Notes under the pieces: generated by a model
The model's input: only the letters and a program-made list of their open reading frames with translations
Told to the model about the DNA's origin: nothing
Databases searched by the model: none
Origin: Delphinapterus leucas
Taxonomy: Eukaryota > Chordata > Mammalia > Artiodactyla > Monodontidae
Reading direction: 5' to 3'
DNA: 64,000 bases
NCBI RefSeq assembly: GCF_002288925.2
Contig: NW_022098058.1
Coordinates: 1,064,021-1,128,020, forward strand
Translations under genes and position numbers: made by a program
Shown: one piece after another, positions 1 through 12,050 of the stretch
Numbering within the stretch: the first letter of the stretch is position 1
How the letters are laid out: the number at the start of each line of letters is the position of its first letter

Positions 1-310
1 TTCAGCCTTAAAAAAGAAGGAAATTCTGTCATATGCCACAACATGGATGAACCTCGAGGATATTAAGCTAGGTGAAATAGGCCATTCACAGAAGGAAAAA
101 TACTGCATGATTATATTTATATGCGGTATCTAAATGAACTCATACAAGCAGAAAATAGAATGGTTGTTGCCAGGGCCAGGGGGAGGGAGAAAAGGGTAGC
201 TGCTGTGCAATGGGTACAGAATTTTAGTCATACAAGATGAAAAAGTTCTAAAGACATGCTGTACAACAATGCACATATAGTTAACAATACTATACTATAC
301 ACTTACCAAC
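1..310 (+). mobile_element. Old L1 3' fragment
   Basis: The phrases for a 'caacatggatgaacc' stretch, 'aggtgaaataggccattcac' and 'ggttgttgccaggg' are the usual 3' end of ORF2 and the 3' UTR of mammalian L1. The copy is 5'-truncated by the window edge and has no open frame. It lies in RAD18 intron 2. Confidence 0.75.
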
Positions 311-399
311 TTGTTAATGGAGAAGGTTTTATGTTATGTGTTTCTCACCCTTCCCCCACTATAGTCCTATAAAAAAGGTTACTCTAGATTCATCATGAC

Positions 400-1600
400 A
401 AAGCTTAGAAACAAAACTTGACAGAACCAATCTGATCCTTCCACAACAAAAAAAGAATCCTTCCACAACAAAACCCAACACTCCAATAAAGTATACAACA
501 AAATCTAAACACTCAAAAATGTGAAAACTACAATGGAAAGCATCCAATCAAAAATTACCAGAAATGCAAAGAAGCAAAAAAAAAAAATGTGCTCTATAAC
601 CAGAAGTGGGGGGGGGGGGCGGGAGGGATGGAATCAATTAACAGATAGTTTTAGAAACAACAAAGATAATGAATTAGCAGACAGTGAGGTTAAACTAGCT
701 ATTAGAATATGTTCAATATATTCAAGGATTAAAATAGACACACACACGAACCTAATAAGGAAAGAAATGGAAGATACTAAAAAAGTAAAATTTCTAGAGA
801 GGAACAATACAATATCCAAAATGAAAATTTCAGACAGTGCAGAATAAAAGATCAATAAACTTGAAATCATAACAATATAAATTATCCAAAATTAAGCACA
901 AAAAGGATGGGGGTGGGGAGAGATTACCAAAGAGGAAAAGAAAAAAAAAACAGAGCCTCAATGTCTATAGATTAACATAAAGTAGTGGAATAAAGTTAAT
1001 AAAGGTCTAACAAAGTGTAATCTGAATTGGAGCTCGGGTGTGGAGGTGGGTGTGTAAACAGAAAAATACTCAAAGAAAAAGTGTTAAATTTTTTCCAAAT
1101 ATAAACCCATAAACTGAAGCAGTTCAATGGACCACAAGCAGTACAAACACAAAGTAAATCACACTAAAGCACATTACAAATTTCTAAAATCTGGTAATAA
1201 AGAGAAAATCTGAAAAGCAGCCAGAAGAAAAAAGGCACATCATATACAGAAACCTATAAAAAAAAAAAACCTAACATACCTGGTTTCATCTGAAACTAGT
1301 CAAGCCATAAAATTGTAGAATGACATTCAGAAAGGAGAAAAATTTTTAATTTGAACTGCACACCCACTGAAAACACCTTTCAAAAAGCAATGAAATAATT
1401 TTTTCAGGGAAACAAAAGCTGAGAGAATTCTTTAGCAGCATGCTGGTGCTACAAGAAATGCAACAGAGAAAATATAAACGACATAAGAAGAAAACGTTGA
1501 TGTATACAAAGGAGAGTATAAGAAATGATAAATGTGCCTAAATAGAAAAGACTACTTTTCCATTTTTAAATTTGTCTTAAAAGATAATGAGCTGTCTAAG
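400..1600 (+). mobile_element. Old L1 fragment, 5' UTR/ORF1 region
   Basis: The A-rich plus strand resembles the ORF1-proximal part of old L1M elements: 'aaaattaccagaaatgcaaa' near 550, and an ORF1 C-terminal-like stretch near 1410 with 'gctgagagaattctttagca'. No long reading frame survives. It is probably part of the same layer of old LINEs that flanks the younger L1 at 2417. A run of ten G residues lies near 609. Confidence 0.55.
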
Positions 1601-1607
1601 GCAAATA

Positions 1608-1955
1608 CAGGGACTTCCCTGCTGGTGCAGTGGTTAAGAATCCACCTGCCAATGCAGGGGACACAGGTTTGAGCCCTGATCCGGGAAGATTCCACATGCC
1701 GCGGAGCAACTGAGCCTGAGCTCTACAGCCCACAAGCCACAACTACTGGGCCCATGTGCCACAACTACTGAAGGCTGCGCACCTAGAGCCTGTGTTCTGC
1801 AACAAAGAGAAGCCACCGCAATGAGAAGCCCGCACGCCGCAATGAAGAGTAGCCCCCACTCACTGCAACTAGAGAAAGCCCGTGCTCAGCAACAAAGATC
1901 CAACGCAGCCAACAGTAAATAAATAAATAAATTTATAGAAAGTAAATAAATAAAG
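1608..1955 (+). mobile_element. CHR-type tRNA-derived SINE, long form
   Basis: The head 'gacttccctgctggtgcagt' and a B-box-like 'ggtttgagccc' are the tRNA-derived part. They are followed by repeated 'ccacaactactg' units and a tail of TAAA repeats near 1915-1955. At about 350 bp this is the long CHR form. It is cetartiodactyl-specific and supports the cetacean assignment. It is oriented opposite to RAD18 transcription. Confidence 0.9.
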
Positions 1956-2084
1956 CAAATATAATAACAATGTATTGTGTCTGTAGTATATGTGCACATC
2001 ATAAAAGGAAAGACAACAACAGGATGACAGAAGGGGGGGAACAGAAGCACACAGTTGTATACCCATGGCATTTTCACAGAAATA

Positions 2085-2416
2085 GAACGAACAATCCTAA
2101 AATTTATATGGAATCATAAAAGACCCCAAGTAGCCTAAGCAGTCTTAAGAAAAAAGACCAAAGCTGGATGTATCATGCTACCTGACCTTGGAGTATACTA
2201 CAATGCTACAGCAATCAAAACAGCATGGTACTGGCACAAAAAGAGACACATAGATCAGTGGAACAGAAAAGAGAGACCAGAAATAAACCCATACACTTAT
2301 CATCAATTAATCTATGATAAAGAAGGCAAAAATATATAATGGGGAAAACACATTATCTTCAAAAAAAGTGGTGCTGGAAAAACTGGATAGTTACATGTAA
2401 AAGAATGAAATTAGAA
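2085..2416 (+). mobile_element. Older L1 ORF2 3' part, left half of a split element
   Basis: The sequence matches the end of L1 ORF2 (for example 'tggtactggcacaaaaagag' near 2226). It stops at 2416 and resumes without loss at 8795, because a younger L1 inserted here. The boundary carries a 16-bp direct repeat (2401-2416 and 8779-8794, one mismatch), which is the target-site duplication. Confidence 0.85.
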
Positions 2417-2612
2417 GGCAGAGTCAAGGTGGTGGTGTGGGAAGACGCGGAGTTAGCATCTCCCCACAACTAGGGCACCCACCAGCCACTGGTGGGGGAC
2501 TCTGACGCCCAAGGAGATGGGAAGAACCCCAAAGTGAACCAGTAGGACATAGGGGGACTGAGGGAGGAGGAGAAGCGAAGGCCAGACAGGATCAGCACCC
2601 CTGAGGCAGGAA

Positions 2613-2962
2613 AGATCAGGAGAGGCAGGCAGAAGGGGCCCTCCAGGAGGAGCGAGAGAGGAGCAGAGGGCAACTGCCCCACCCACTCAGGCCCAGGGAG
2701 CCTGTTGAGCTCCCAGGCCAATCCCCTGCCCTCCAAACCCCGCTCCGGGCCATGTGGGTCCTTGGGGGCATAGGAGGGAGACCGGGGAGATCAGGAGAGG
2801 CAGGTGGGAGGGGCCCTCACAGACCAGAAGAACAGGAGAGGAAAGGAGAGGAGGGCATTTGCCCTGCCCACTTGAGCCCAGGAAGCCTGCTGGGCTCCCA
2901 GGTGAGGTCCCCTGCCCTCCGAGACCAGGGGTGGGGGACACACCTGGGCCCCTTCTGTTCCT
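2613..2962 (+). repeat. Two tandem ~175-bp units in the L1 5' UTR
   Basis: The motif 'agatcaggagaggcagg' starts at 2613 and again at 2788, a 175-bp offset. The sequence after each start matches in order: a 'ggggccctc' block, a 'gaggagggca'-like block, 'gcccagg(g/a)agcctg(t/c)tg' and 'cccctgccctcc'. The units have drifted apart but are clearly homologous. They sit in the promoter-bearing 5' UTR of the L1. Confidence 0.7.
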
Positions 2963-3548
2963 TGAGCCTAAGCCCCAGCCCCCAAAGCCCCCAGGGCCTT
3001 TTCCAGCCCTGTGGGACCTGAGCATTGGCCCCGTCCATCGCCCAAAGGACACCCTTGCTTAGACCCCGCCCTCCACAGCCAAGGCCTCCCCCGCGCCCTT
3101 TTTTCCCCCTCCTCCTCTTTTTCACTGTTATGGTACAACTGTGCATTCTTGTTGTTGATTCATCTAAATTTTTATTTTTATATTCTTCCTAACAGATATG
3201 TTAGTTTCCTAGTCTAATTTTATTTTTTAGTTTGTTATCATTGTTTTTGTTTGTTTGTTTGTTTTGCGCCCCAGGCGGCTTGCAGGATCTTGGTTCACAA
3301 GTCCGGGGTCGGGCCGAAGCTCCTGCAGTGGGAGCTCCGAGTCCGAACCACTGGACTAACAGAGAACCTCAGACCGAGGGAATATTCATCAGAGTGACGT
3401 CTCACAGAGTTCCTCCTCTCAGCACCAAGACCCAGCTCTACCCAACAGCCTACAAACCCCAATGTTAGAAGCCTCAGGCCAAACAACCAGTAAAACAGGA
3501 ACACAATCCCACTCATTAAAGAAAAACAAATGAGACGGCAAAAAAAAT

Positions 3549-4415
3549 ATGTCACAGATGAAGGAGCAAGGTAAAAATCTACAAGACCAAATAAATGAAG
3601 AGGAAACAGGCAATGTGCCTGAAAAAGAATTTAGAGTAATGATAGTAAGGATGATCCAGAATCTTGGAAATAGAATGGAGGCATGGATCGAGAAAATACA
3701 AGAAATGTTTAAGAAAGATCTAGAAGAACTAAAGAACAAACAGAGATGAACAACACAATAACTGAAATGAAACACACACTAGAAGGAATCAATAACAGAA
3801 TAACAGAGGCAGAAGAACAAATAAGTGAGCTAGAAGACAAAATGGTGGAAATAACTGCCAAGAAGCAGAATAAAGAAAAAAAGAATGAAAAGAACTGAAG
3901 ACAATCTCAGAGACCTATGGGACAACACTAAACTCACCAACATTCGAATTATAGAGATCCCAGAAGAAGAGAAAAAGAAACGGTCTGAGAAAATATCTGA
4001 AAAGATTATAGTTGAAAACTTCCCTAACATAGCAAAGTCCAAGAAGCACAGAGAGTCCCATACAGGATAAACCCTAGGAAAAACACACCAAGACAAATAT
4101 TAATCAAACTAACAAAAATTAAATTCAAAGACAAAAATATTAACAGCAGCACGGGAACAACAAAAAATAACAGACAAAAGAATCCCCATAAGGTTATCAA
4201 CTGATTTTTCAGTGGAAACTCTTCAGGTCAGAAGGGAATGGCAGGATATACTTAAAGTGATGAAAGAGAAAAACCTACAACCAAGATTACTCTACCCAGC
4301 AAGGATCTCATTCAGATTTGATGGAGAAGTCAAAAACTTTTCAGACAAGCAAAAGCTAAGAGAATTCAGCACCACCAAACCAGCTTTACAACGAATGCTA
4401 AAGAAACTTCTCTAA
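3549..4415 (+). pseudogene. L1 ORF1 remnant (broken)
   Basis: ORF1p of L1 is a trimeric RNA-binding chaperone with a coiled coil, an RRM and a C-terminal domain. Here an opening frame at 3549-3749 encodes a charged, coiled-coil-like N-terminal part (EEETGNVPEKEF, then a DLEELKNKQR-like heptad segment). The homology moves to other frames at about 3750-3890, 3885-4070 (central part, ending near NFPNIAK) and 4212-4415 (C-terminal part with LQPRLLYPARISF). At least three frame changes and several stops separate them, so no full protein can be made. Confidence 0.85.
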
Positions 4416-4484
4416 GAGGGAAACACAAGAAAAGAACCAACAAAAACAAACCCAAAACAATTAAGAAAATGGTAATAGGAACAT

Positions 4485-7400
4485 AAATATCAATAATATC
4501 CTTGAATGTAAATGGATTGGATGTCCCAACCAAAAGACAGACTGGCTGAATGGATACAAAAACAAGACCCGTATATATGCTGTCTACAAGAGACCTACTT
4601 CAGACCTAACAACACATACAGACTGAAAGTGAAGGGATGGAAAAAGATATTCCATGCAAATGGAAATCAAATGAAAGCTGGAGTGGCAATACTCGTATCA
4701 GATAAAATATACTTTAAAATAAAGACTGTTATAAAAGATAAGGAGGGATACTACATAATGATCAAAGGATCAATCCAAAAAGAAAATATAACAATTACAC
4801 ATGTTTATGCACCCAACATAGGAGCACCTGAATACATAAGGCAAATGCTAACAACCATGAAAGGAGAAATCAAGAGTAACACAATAATAGTAGGGGACTT
4901 TAACACCCCACTTACAACAATGGACAGATCATCCAAACAGAAAACAAGTAAGGAAATACAAGCTTTAAATGACACAACAGGCCAGATAGCTCTAATTGAT
5001 AATTATAGAACATTACACCTGAAAGTGGCAGAATACACTTTCTTCTCAAGTGCACATGGAACATTCTCCAGAATAGATCACATCCTGGGTCACAAATCAA
5101 GCCTCGGAAAATTTAAGAAAATTGAAACTGTATCAAGTATCTTTTCTGACCACAACGTGATGAGACTGGATATCAATTACAGGAAAAAAACTGTAAAAAC
5201 ACAAGTACATGGAGGCTAAACAGTGAGCTACCAGATAACCAAGAGATCACTGAAAAAATCAAAGAAGAAATAAAAAAATACACAGAAACAAATGATAACG
5301 AGAACACGACGACCCAAAACCCACGGGACGCAGCAAAAGCAGTTCTAAGAGGGAAGTTTATAGCAATACAATCTCACTTCAAGAAACAAGAAAAATCTCA
5401 AATAAACAATCTAATCCTACACTTAAAACAACTAGAAAAAGAAGAACAAAGATATCCCAAAGTCAGTAGAAGGAAAGAAATCATAAAGATCAGGGCAGAA
5501 ATAAATGAAATAGAAATGAAGAAAACGATAGCAAAGATCAATAAAACTAAAAGCTGGCTCTTTGAGAAGAAAAGCAAAATTGATAAACCCTTAGCCAGAC
5601 TCATCAAGAAAAAAAGGGAGAGGACACAAATCAATAAAATTAGAAATGAAAAAGGAGGAATCATAACTGACACTGCAGAAATACAAAGGATTATAAGAAA
5701 CTACTACAAACAACTCTATGCCAATAAAACAGACAACCACGAAGAAACGGACAAATTATCGGAAAGGCACAATTTTCCAAGACTGAACCAGGAAGAATTA
5801 GAAAATATAAACAGACCTATCATAAGTAATGAAATTGAAACCATAATTAAAAATCTTCCAACAAACACAAGTCTAGGACCAGATGGTTTCACAGGCAAAT
5901 TCTATCAAACATTCAGAAAAGAGCTAACATCGATCCTTCTAAAACTCTTCCAAAACATTGCAGAGGAAGAAACACTCCCTAATTCATTCTATGAGGCCAC
6001 CATCACCCTGATACCAAAACCAGAAAAAGATATCACAAATAAAGAAAATTATAGACCAATATCACTGATGAACACAGATACAAAAATCCTCAACAAAATA
6101 CTAGCAAACAGAATACAACAGCACATTAAAAGGATCATACACCATGATCAAGTGGGATTTATCCCAGGGATGCAAGGATTCTTCAATATATGCAAATCAA
6201 TCCATGTGATACACCACATTAACAAATTAAGGAATAAAAACCACATGATCATCTCAATAGATGCAGAAAAAGCTTTTGACAAAATTCAACACCCATTTAA
6301 GAAAAAAACTCTCCAGAAAATGGGCATAGAGGGAACCTACCTCAACATGATAAAGGCCATATATGACAAACCCACAGCAAACATCACACTCAACGTGAAA
6401 AAGTGAAAGCATTTCCACTAAGATCTGGAACAAGAAAAGGATGTCCACTCCTGCCACTCTTATTCAACATAGTTTTGGAAGTCCTAGCCACAGCAATCAG
6501 AGAAGAAGAAATAAAAGGAATAAAAATAGGAAAAGAAGAAGTAAAACTGTCACTGTTTGCAGATGACATGATACTATACATAGAAAATCCTAAAGATGCC
6601 ACCAGACAACTATTAGAACTAATCAATGAATTTGGTAAGGCTGCAGGATACAAAATTAATGCACAGAAATCTCTGGCACTTCTACACACCAACAATGAAA
6701 AATCAGAAAGAGAAATTAAGGAAACACTCCCATTTACCATTACAACAAAAAGAATAAAATACAAGGAATAAACCTGAATAAGGAGGTGAAAGACTTGTAC
6801 TCAGAAAACTATAAAACACTGATGAAAGAAATCAAAGATGACATAAACAGATGGAGAAATATACCATGTTCTTGGATTGGAAGAATCAATATTGTGAAAA
6901 TGACCATACTACCCAAAGCAATCTACAGATTCAATGCAATCCCTATCAAACCACCAATGGCATTTCCTCACAGAATTAGAACAAAAAATTTTACAATTCA
7001 TATGGAAACACAAAAGACCCCGAATAGCCAAAGCAACCTTGAGAAAGAAAAAGAGTTGGGAGGAATCAGGCTCCCCCACTTCAAACTTTACCACAAAGCT
7101 ACAAGTAATCGAGACAGTATAGTACTAGCACAAAAACAGAAATACAGATCAATGGTACAGGATAGAATGCCCAAAGATATACCCATGCACATACAGACAC
7201 CTAATTTACGACAAAGGAGGCAAGAACATACAATGGAGAAAAGACAGCCTCTTCAGTAAGTGGTGCTGGGAAAACTGGACAGCTACATGTAAAAGAACAA
7301 AATTAGAACACTCCCTAACACCATACACAAAAATAAACTCCGAATGGATTAAAGACTTAAATGTAAGACCAGACACTATATAACTCTTAGAGGAAAACAT

Positions 7401-8250
7401 AGGAAAAACACTCTTTGACATAAACCACAGCAAGATCTTTTTTGACCCACCTCCTAGAGTAATGGAAATAAAAACAAAAATAAACAAATGGGACTTAATT
7501 AAACTAAAAAGCTTTTGCACAGCAAAGGAAACCATAAACAAGACAAAAAGACAACCCTCAGAATGGGAGAAAATATTTGCAAATGAAACAGACAAAAAGA
7601 TTAATCTCCAAAATATACAAACAGCTCATCGAACTCAATATCAAAAAAACAAACAATCCAGTTAAAAAATGGGCGGAAGACCTAAACAGACATTTCACCA
7701 AGGAAGACATACAGATGGCCAAGAGGCACATGAAAAGATGCCCAACATCACTAATTATTAGAGAAATGCAAATCAAAACTACAATGAGGTATCACCTCAC
7801 GCCGGTGAGAATGGCCATCATCAAAAATCTACAAACAATAAATGCTGGAGAGGGTGTGATGAAAAGAGAACCCTGCTGCACTTCTGGTGGGAATGTAAAT
7901 TGATACAACCACTATGGAGAACAGTATGGAGGTTCCTTAAAAAACTAAAAATAGAACTACCATATGACCCAGGAATCCCACTACTGGGCATATACCCTGA
8001 GAAAACCATAATTCAAAAAGTGACATGCACCACAATGTTCACTGCAGCACTATTTACAATAGCCAGGACATGGAACCAACCTAAATGTCCATCGACAGAT
8101 GAATGGATAAAGAAGACATGGCACATATATACAATGGAATATTACTCAGCCATAAAAGGAAACAAAATTGAGTTATTTGTAGTGAGGTGGATGGACCTAG
8201 AATCTGTCATACAGAGTGAAGTAAGTCAGAAAGAGAAGAACAACCAATAA
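4485..8250 (+). pseudogene. L1 ORF2 remnant (endonuclease-reverse transcriptase, broken)
   Basis: ORF2p nicks target DNA and reverse transcribes L1 RNA. The endonuclease part is readable at 4512-5219 with the catalytic signatures QETYF, VGDFN and SDHN. The reverse transcriptase runs from about 5516 to 6771 and keeps the active-site FADD near 6559, but the frame shifts at about 6403, just before the [15 protein letters not shown] block. The C-terminal part ends at 8250 and includes the usual WNQPKCPSTDEWI block. Frameshifts near 4530, 5220-5515, 6403, 6771 and 7260-7460 inactivate it. Confidence 0.88.
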
Positions 8251-8794
8251 GAACCTGCTGTATAAATAAATTTATTAAATTAAATTTAAAAAAAAAAGAA
8301 TGGATGAAGACACGGAAAGACAAAAAAAAAAAAGAAAGAGAAAAACAAATACCGTATGCTAACACATAAATATATGGAATCTAAAAAGGAAAAAAAAATG
8401 GTACTGATGAACCTAGTTGCAAGGCAGGAATAAAGAGGTAGACATAGAAAACGTACTTGAGGACATGGGGTGGGAGGGCGAAGCTGGGGCAAAGTGAGAG
8501 TAGCATCAACATATACACACTACCAAATGTAAAATAGTTGGCTGGTGGGAAGCAGCACGATAGCCCAGGGAGATCAGCTCGGTGCTTTGCAATGACCTAG
8601 AGGGGTGGGATAGGGAGGATGGGAGTGAGGCTCAAGAGGGAGGGGATATGGGGACGTGTGTATGCATATGGCTGATTTGCTTTGTTGTGCAACAGAAGCT
8701 AACACAGTATTGTGAAGCAATTATACTCCAATAAAGATCTATTAAAAAATAAAAAAAGAATAAAGGCAGTTAGTGAAAAAGAAAGAAATTAGAA

Positions 8795-10265
8795 CATTTT
8801 CACACGATATACAAAAAGAAAATCAAAAGATCTAAATATAAGACTGAAACCATAAACCTCCTGAAAGAAAACACAGGCAGAACACTCTTTGACATAAATC
8901 GTAGCAATAGTTTTTTGGATCTGTCTTCTGTGAAAAAGGAAATAAAAGCAAAAATAAACAAATGAAACCTAATTAAACGTAAAAGCTTTTGCACAGCAAA
9001 AGAAACCATCAACAAAACAAAAAGACAACCTACTGAATGGGAGAAATACTTGCAAATGATATGACCAAATAGGAGTTAATATTCAAAATATATAAACAGC
9101 TCATACAACTCAAGTGTCAAAAAAAAAAACCCAGTTAAAAAATGGGCAGAGGACCTGAATAGACATTTTTCCAAAGAAGACATATAGATGGCCAACAGCC
9201 ACGTGAAAAGATGCTCAACATCACTCACCATCAGAGAAATGCAAATCAAAACCACAATGAGAGCTCATCTCACACCTGTCAGTATGACTGGAATCACAAA
9301 GACCACAAATTTCAAATGCTGGTGAAGATGTTGAGAAAAGGGAAGCCTAGTACACTGCTGGGGAATGTAAGTTGGTGCAACCTCTATGGAAGACAGTGGA
9401 GGTTCCTCAAAAAACTAAAAACAGAACTACCATATGATCCAGCAATTCCACTCTTGGGTATATACCTCAAAAAAACCAAAAACACTAATTTGAAAAGATA
9501 CATGCATCCCAATGTTCACAGGAGCATTATTTAACAACAGTCAAGATATGGAAGCAACTTAGTGTCTATCACTTAAAGATGATGAATGGATAAAGAACAG
9601 GTGGTACATACACAATAGAATATTACTCAGCCACAATAAAGAATGAAATTTTGCCATTTGCAACAACATGGATGTACCTGGAGATTATTATGCTTAGTGA
9701 AATAAGTCAGAGAAAGACAAATACTATATGCTATCTCTCATATGTGGAAACTAAAAAATGAAACAAATGAATACAACAAAATAGAAACAGACTCACAGAT
9801 AGAGAGAACTAGTGGGGAAAGGAAATGGGGGGAGGGGAAAGGAAATGAGGGAGGGGCAAGATAGGGGTAGAGGATTGAGAAGTACAAACTACTATGTATT
9901 TATAAAATAAGTAAGCTACAAGGATATATTGTACAGCAGGGGTGCCGAAGCAGGGGAACCAGGCTGCAGAGCAGGAGGTGAGCGGCGGGCGAGCGAGCAA
10001 AGCTTCATCTGCTGCTCCCCATCACCCCCCATCGCTCACATTACCACCTGAACCGTCCCCCACCCCCCGCATCCATGGAAAAATTGTCTTCCACAAAACC
10101 AGTCCCTGGTGCCAAAAAGGTTGGGGACCGCTGTTGTACAGCACAGAGAAGATAGCCAATATTTGATAATAACTTTAAATGTAGTACAATCTATAAAAAT
10201 ATTGAATCACTATGTTATACACCTGAAACTAATATAATATTGTAAATCAACTATATTTCAATTTA
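8795..10265 (+). mobile_element. Older L1 3' end, right half of the split element
   Basis: This continues the ORF2 homology that stopped at 2416 and runs through the ORF2 C-terminus (9380-9540, the [16 protein letters not shown] block) to a 3' UTR ending near 10265. It is more diverged than the L1 nested in it. A hAT MITE sits inside its 3' UTR at 9937-10133. Confidence 0.8.
9937..10133. mobile_element. hAT-Charlie-type non-autonomous DNA transposon (MER1-like)
   Basis: The ends are CAGGGGTGCCGAAGC and, inverted, CAGCGGTCCCCAACC, an imperfect terminal inverted repeat. The 197-bp element is flanked by a perfect 8-bp target-site duplication TTGTACAG (9929-9936 and 10134-10141), as expected for hAT transposase. 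It has no coding capacity and must have been moved in trans. The MER1 label is from memory of the family's end sequence. Confidence 0.85.
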
Positions 10266-10572
10266 AAAAAGGAAGAAGTGCACAGTTGTAACAGTTTTAC
10301 ACTAGTCAAGTGGTATAATATCGTTCAAAGGGAGACTGTAATAACTTAAAGATGCCTATTTTAAACAGCCGCTAAAATAATAAAACAAAGAAGTAGCACT
10401 AATAAGTCAACTGTGGAAAAGATTTAATATTTTTTAAATGTTCAATTTTTTTTTAAAGGCTGGAAGAGAAGAAAAATAGATGAGTAAATAAAAAACAGAA
10501 AGCAAGGTAGTATATCTAGATCCAGCCTTACCAATAATTAACTTTCTGCAATGATGGAAATGTTCTATATCT

Positions 10573-10733
10573 GCACTATCCAAGACAGCAGCCACTAGCC
10601 ACATGTGCTATTCAACACTTGAAATGAGGCTAGTGGAACTGGGAATCTAAAGTTTTAATTTTATTTAAGTTTAATTAATTTTAACTGAAATATAAATAGC
10701 CACATGAGGCTAGCAGCTACTATATTATACAGT
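10573..10733. mobile_element. Imperfect palindromic MITE fossil
   Basis: The left end 'cagccactagccacatgtg' is mirrored by a right end which, on the other strand, reads 'agctgctagcctcatgtg'. The middle is AT-rich. The arms make a roughly 160-bp imperfect inverted repeat, typical of an old internally deleted DNA transposon. I cannot name the family. Confidence 0.6.
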
Positions 10734-11911
10734 GTATGTCTACATATTCCAAGTAAAAATAGATATTTTCAGACTAGATTGAATGGGAAGACCCAAAATA
10801 CATACTGTCTAAAAAAGTCCAATATAAATATCAAGACACAGGTAGATGAGAAGTAAAAGGATGGAAAAAGACAAACCATGAAAATGCTAATCTTAAAGAA
10901 GTGGGAGTGACTATATTAATATCAAAAAAAGAAGACTTTAGAACAAAGAACATTACCAGGGATAAAGAGGGCCATTTCACAATCACAAAACAGCCAATTC
11001 ATCAGGAAGACAAAATAATCATAAATGTGTATGTACCTAATAAAAATGCTTCAAAAATACATAAAGCACAAAATTACATTAGTAAAAAGAAAAACCAGAT
11101 AAATCCACAATTATATTTGGAGATTTCGACACTCCTCTCTCAGTACTGATAAAATAATACACAGAGAACCAGCAGAGATACAGAAGATTTAAAAAGTAGT
11201 ATCAACCAACTTGATCTAATTGACATTCACAGAACACTCCGCCCAACTAGAATAGACGTTCTTTTAAAGTATATGTGAAACATTAACCAAGAATGACCAC
11301 ATTGTGGGCCATAAAACAAGTCTCAGTTTGATTCAAAAACTGAAATCGGACATAATTGTTTGAGTTTTGAAAAGAACATAATTAAATTAGACATTAATAA
11401 CAGGAAGATAGCAGGAAAACTCCCAAATTTTTAGAAATTAAACTAAAGACTTCTAAATAACTCATGGGTCAAAAAATAAATCAAAAAGGACATTAGCATA
11501 CACTTTGAACTAAACAAAAATGAAAACTCACATATCAAAATTTGTGGGATGTAGCTAAAGCAGGGCTTAAAGGAAAATTTATAGCTTTAAACGTTTATAT
11601 TAGAAAAGAAGGTCTAATATCGATCTCATCTTCTACCTTAGAAAGCTAGAAATATAAGAGCAAATTAAACTCATATAAGTAAAAGAAAGGAAATAATAAA
11701 GATTCTGAAAGCGTAAATCAATAAAATAGAAAAAAGATAAAATACAGAAAACAATGAACCAAAAGTTGGTTCTTTGAAAACAGCAATAAAATTGATAAAC
11801 CTTTAGCTAGATTAATCAAGGAAAAAAAAAGAAAACACACCTTTCTAGCATATGGATAAAAGGGAATATCACTACATATCCTCCAGACAAGAGAAGGACA
11901 GTAGGGAGTAG

Positions 11912-12050
11912 GTTGTTTTGTTTTGTTTTGTTTTTTTCTGGGCCGTTGCAGCACGACATGTGGGAACTTCTTTTCCTGACCAGGGATCAAACCCGCACCC
12001 CCTGCAGTGTAAGGGAAGAGTCTTAACCACTGGACTGCCAGGGAAGTCCC
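11912..12050 (-). mobile_element. CHR-type SINE, short copy
   Basis: On the minus strand it reads 'ggacttccctggcagtccag', a B-box region, and a T-rich tail on the plus strand (11913-11937). It is flanked by a perfect 10-bp duplication TAGGGAGTAG at 11902-11911 and 12051-12060, so both insertion ends are exact. It sits inside the older L1. Confidence 0.92.

Larger units (their letters stand above)
2417..8778 (+). mobile_element. Near full-length L1 retrotransposon, decayed
   Basis: This is about 6.36 kb: a GC-rich 5' UTR (2417-3545), ORF1 (about 3549-4415), ORF2 (about 4485-8250), a 3' UTR with the usual purine-rich and 'agggagatcag' stretches, 'aataaag' near 8731 and an A-rich tail to 8778. 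The flanking 16-bp target-site duplication shows retrotransposition into an older L1. Both ORFs are broken by frameshifts and stops, so it cannot move by itself. It has the length of an intact element and is the youngest-looking LINE here. It lies in RAD18 intron 2, antisense to the gene, where its A-rich strand is opposite the transcript. Confidence 0.9.

Noticed and set aside
2687..3146. Proline/glycine-rich frames on both strands
   Set aside because: They fall in the GC-rich L1 5' UTR and its tandem units.
4512..6771. L1 endonuclease/reverse transcriptase frames as a possible active gene
   Set aside because: Several frameshifts and stops break ORF2, and ORF1 is broken too; this copy cannot be autonomous.
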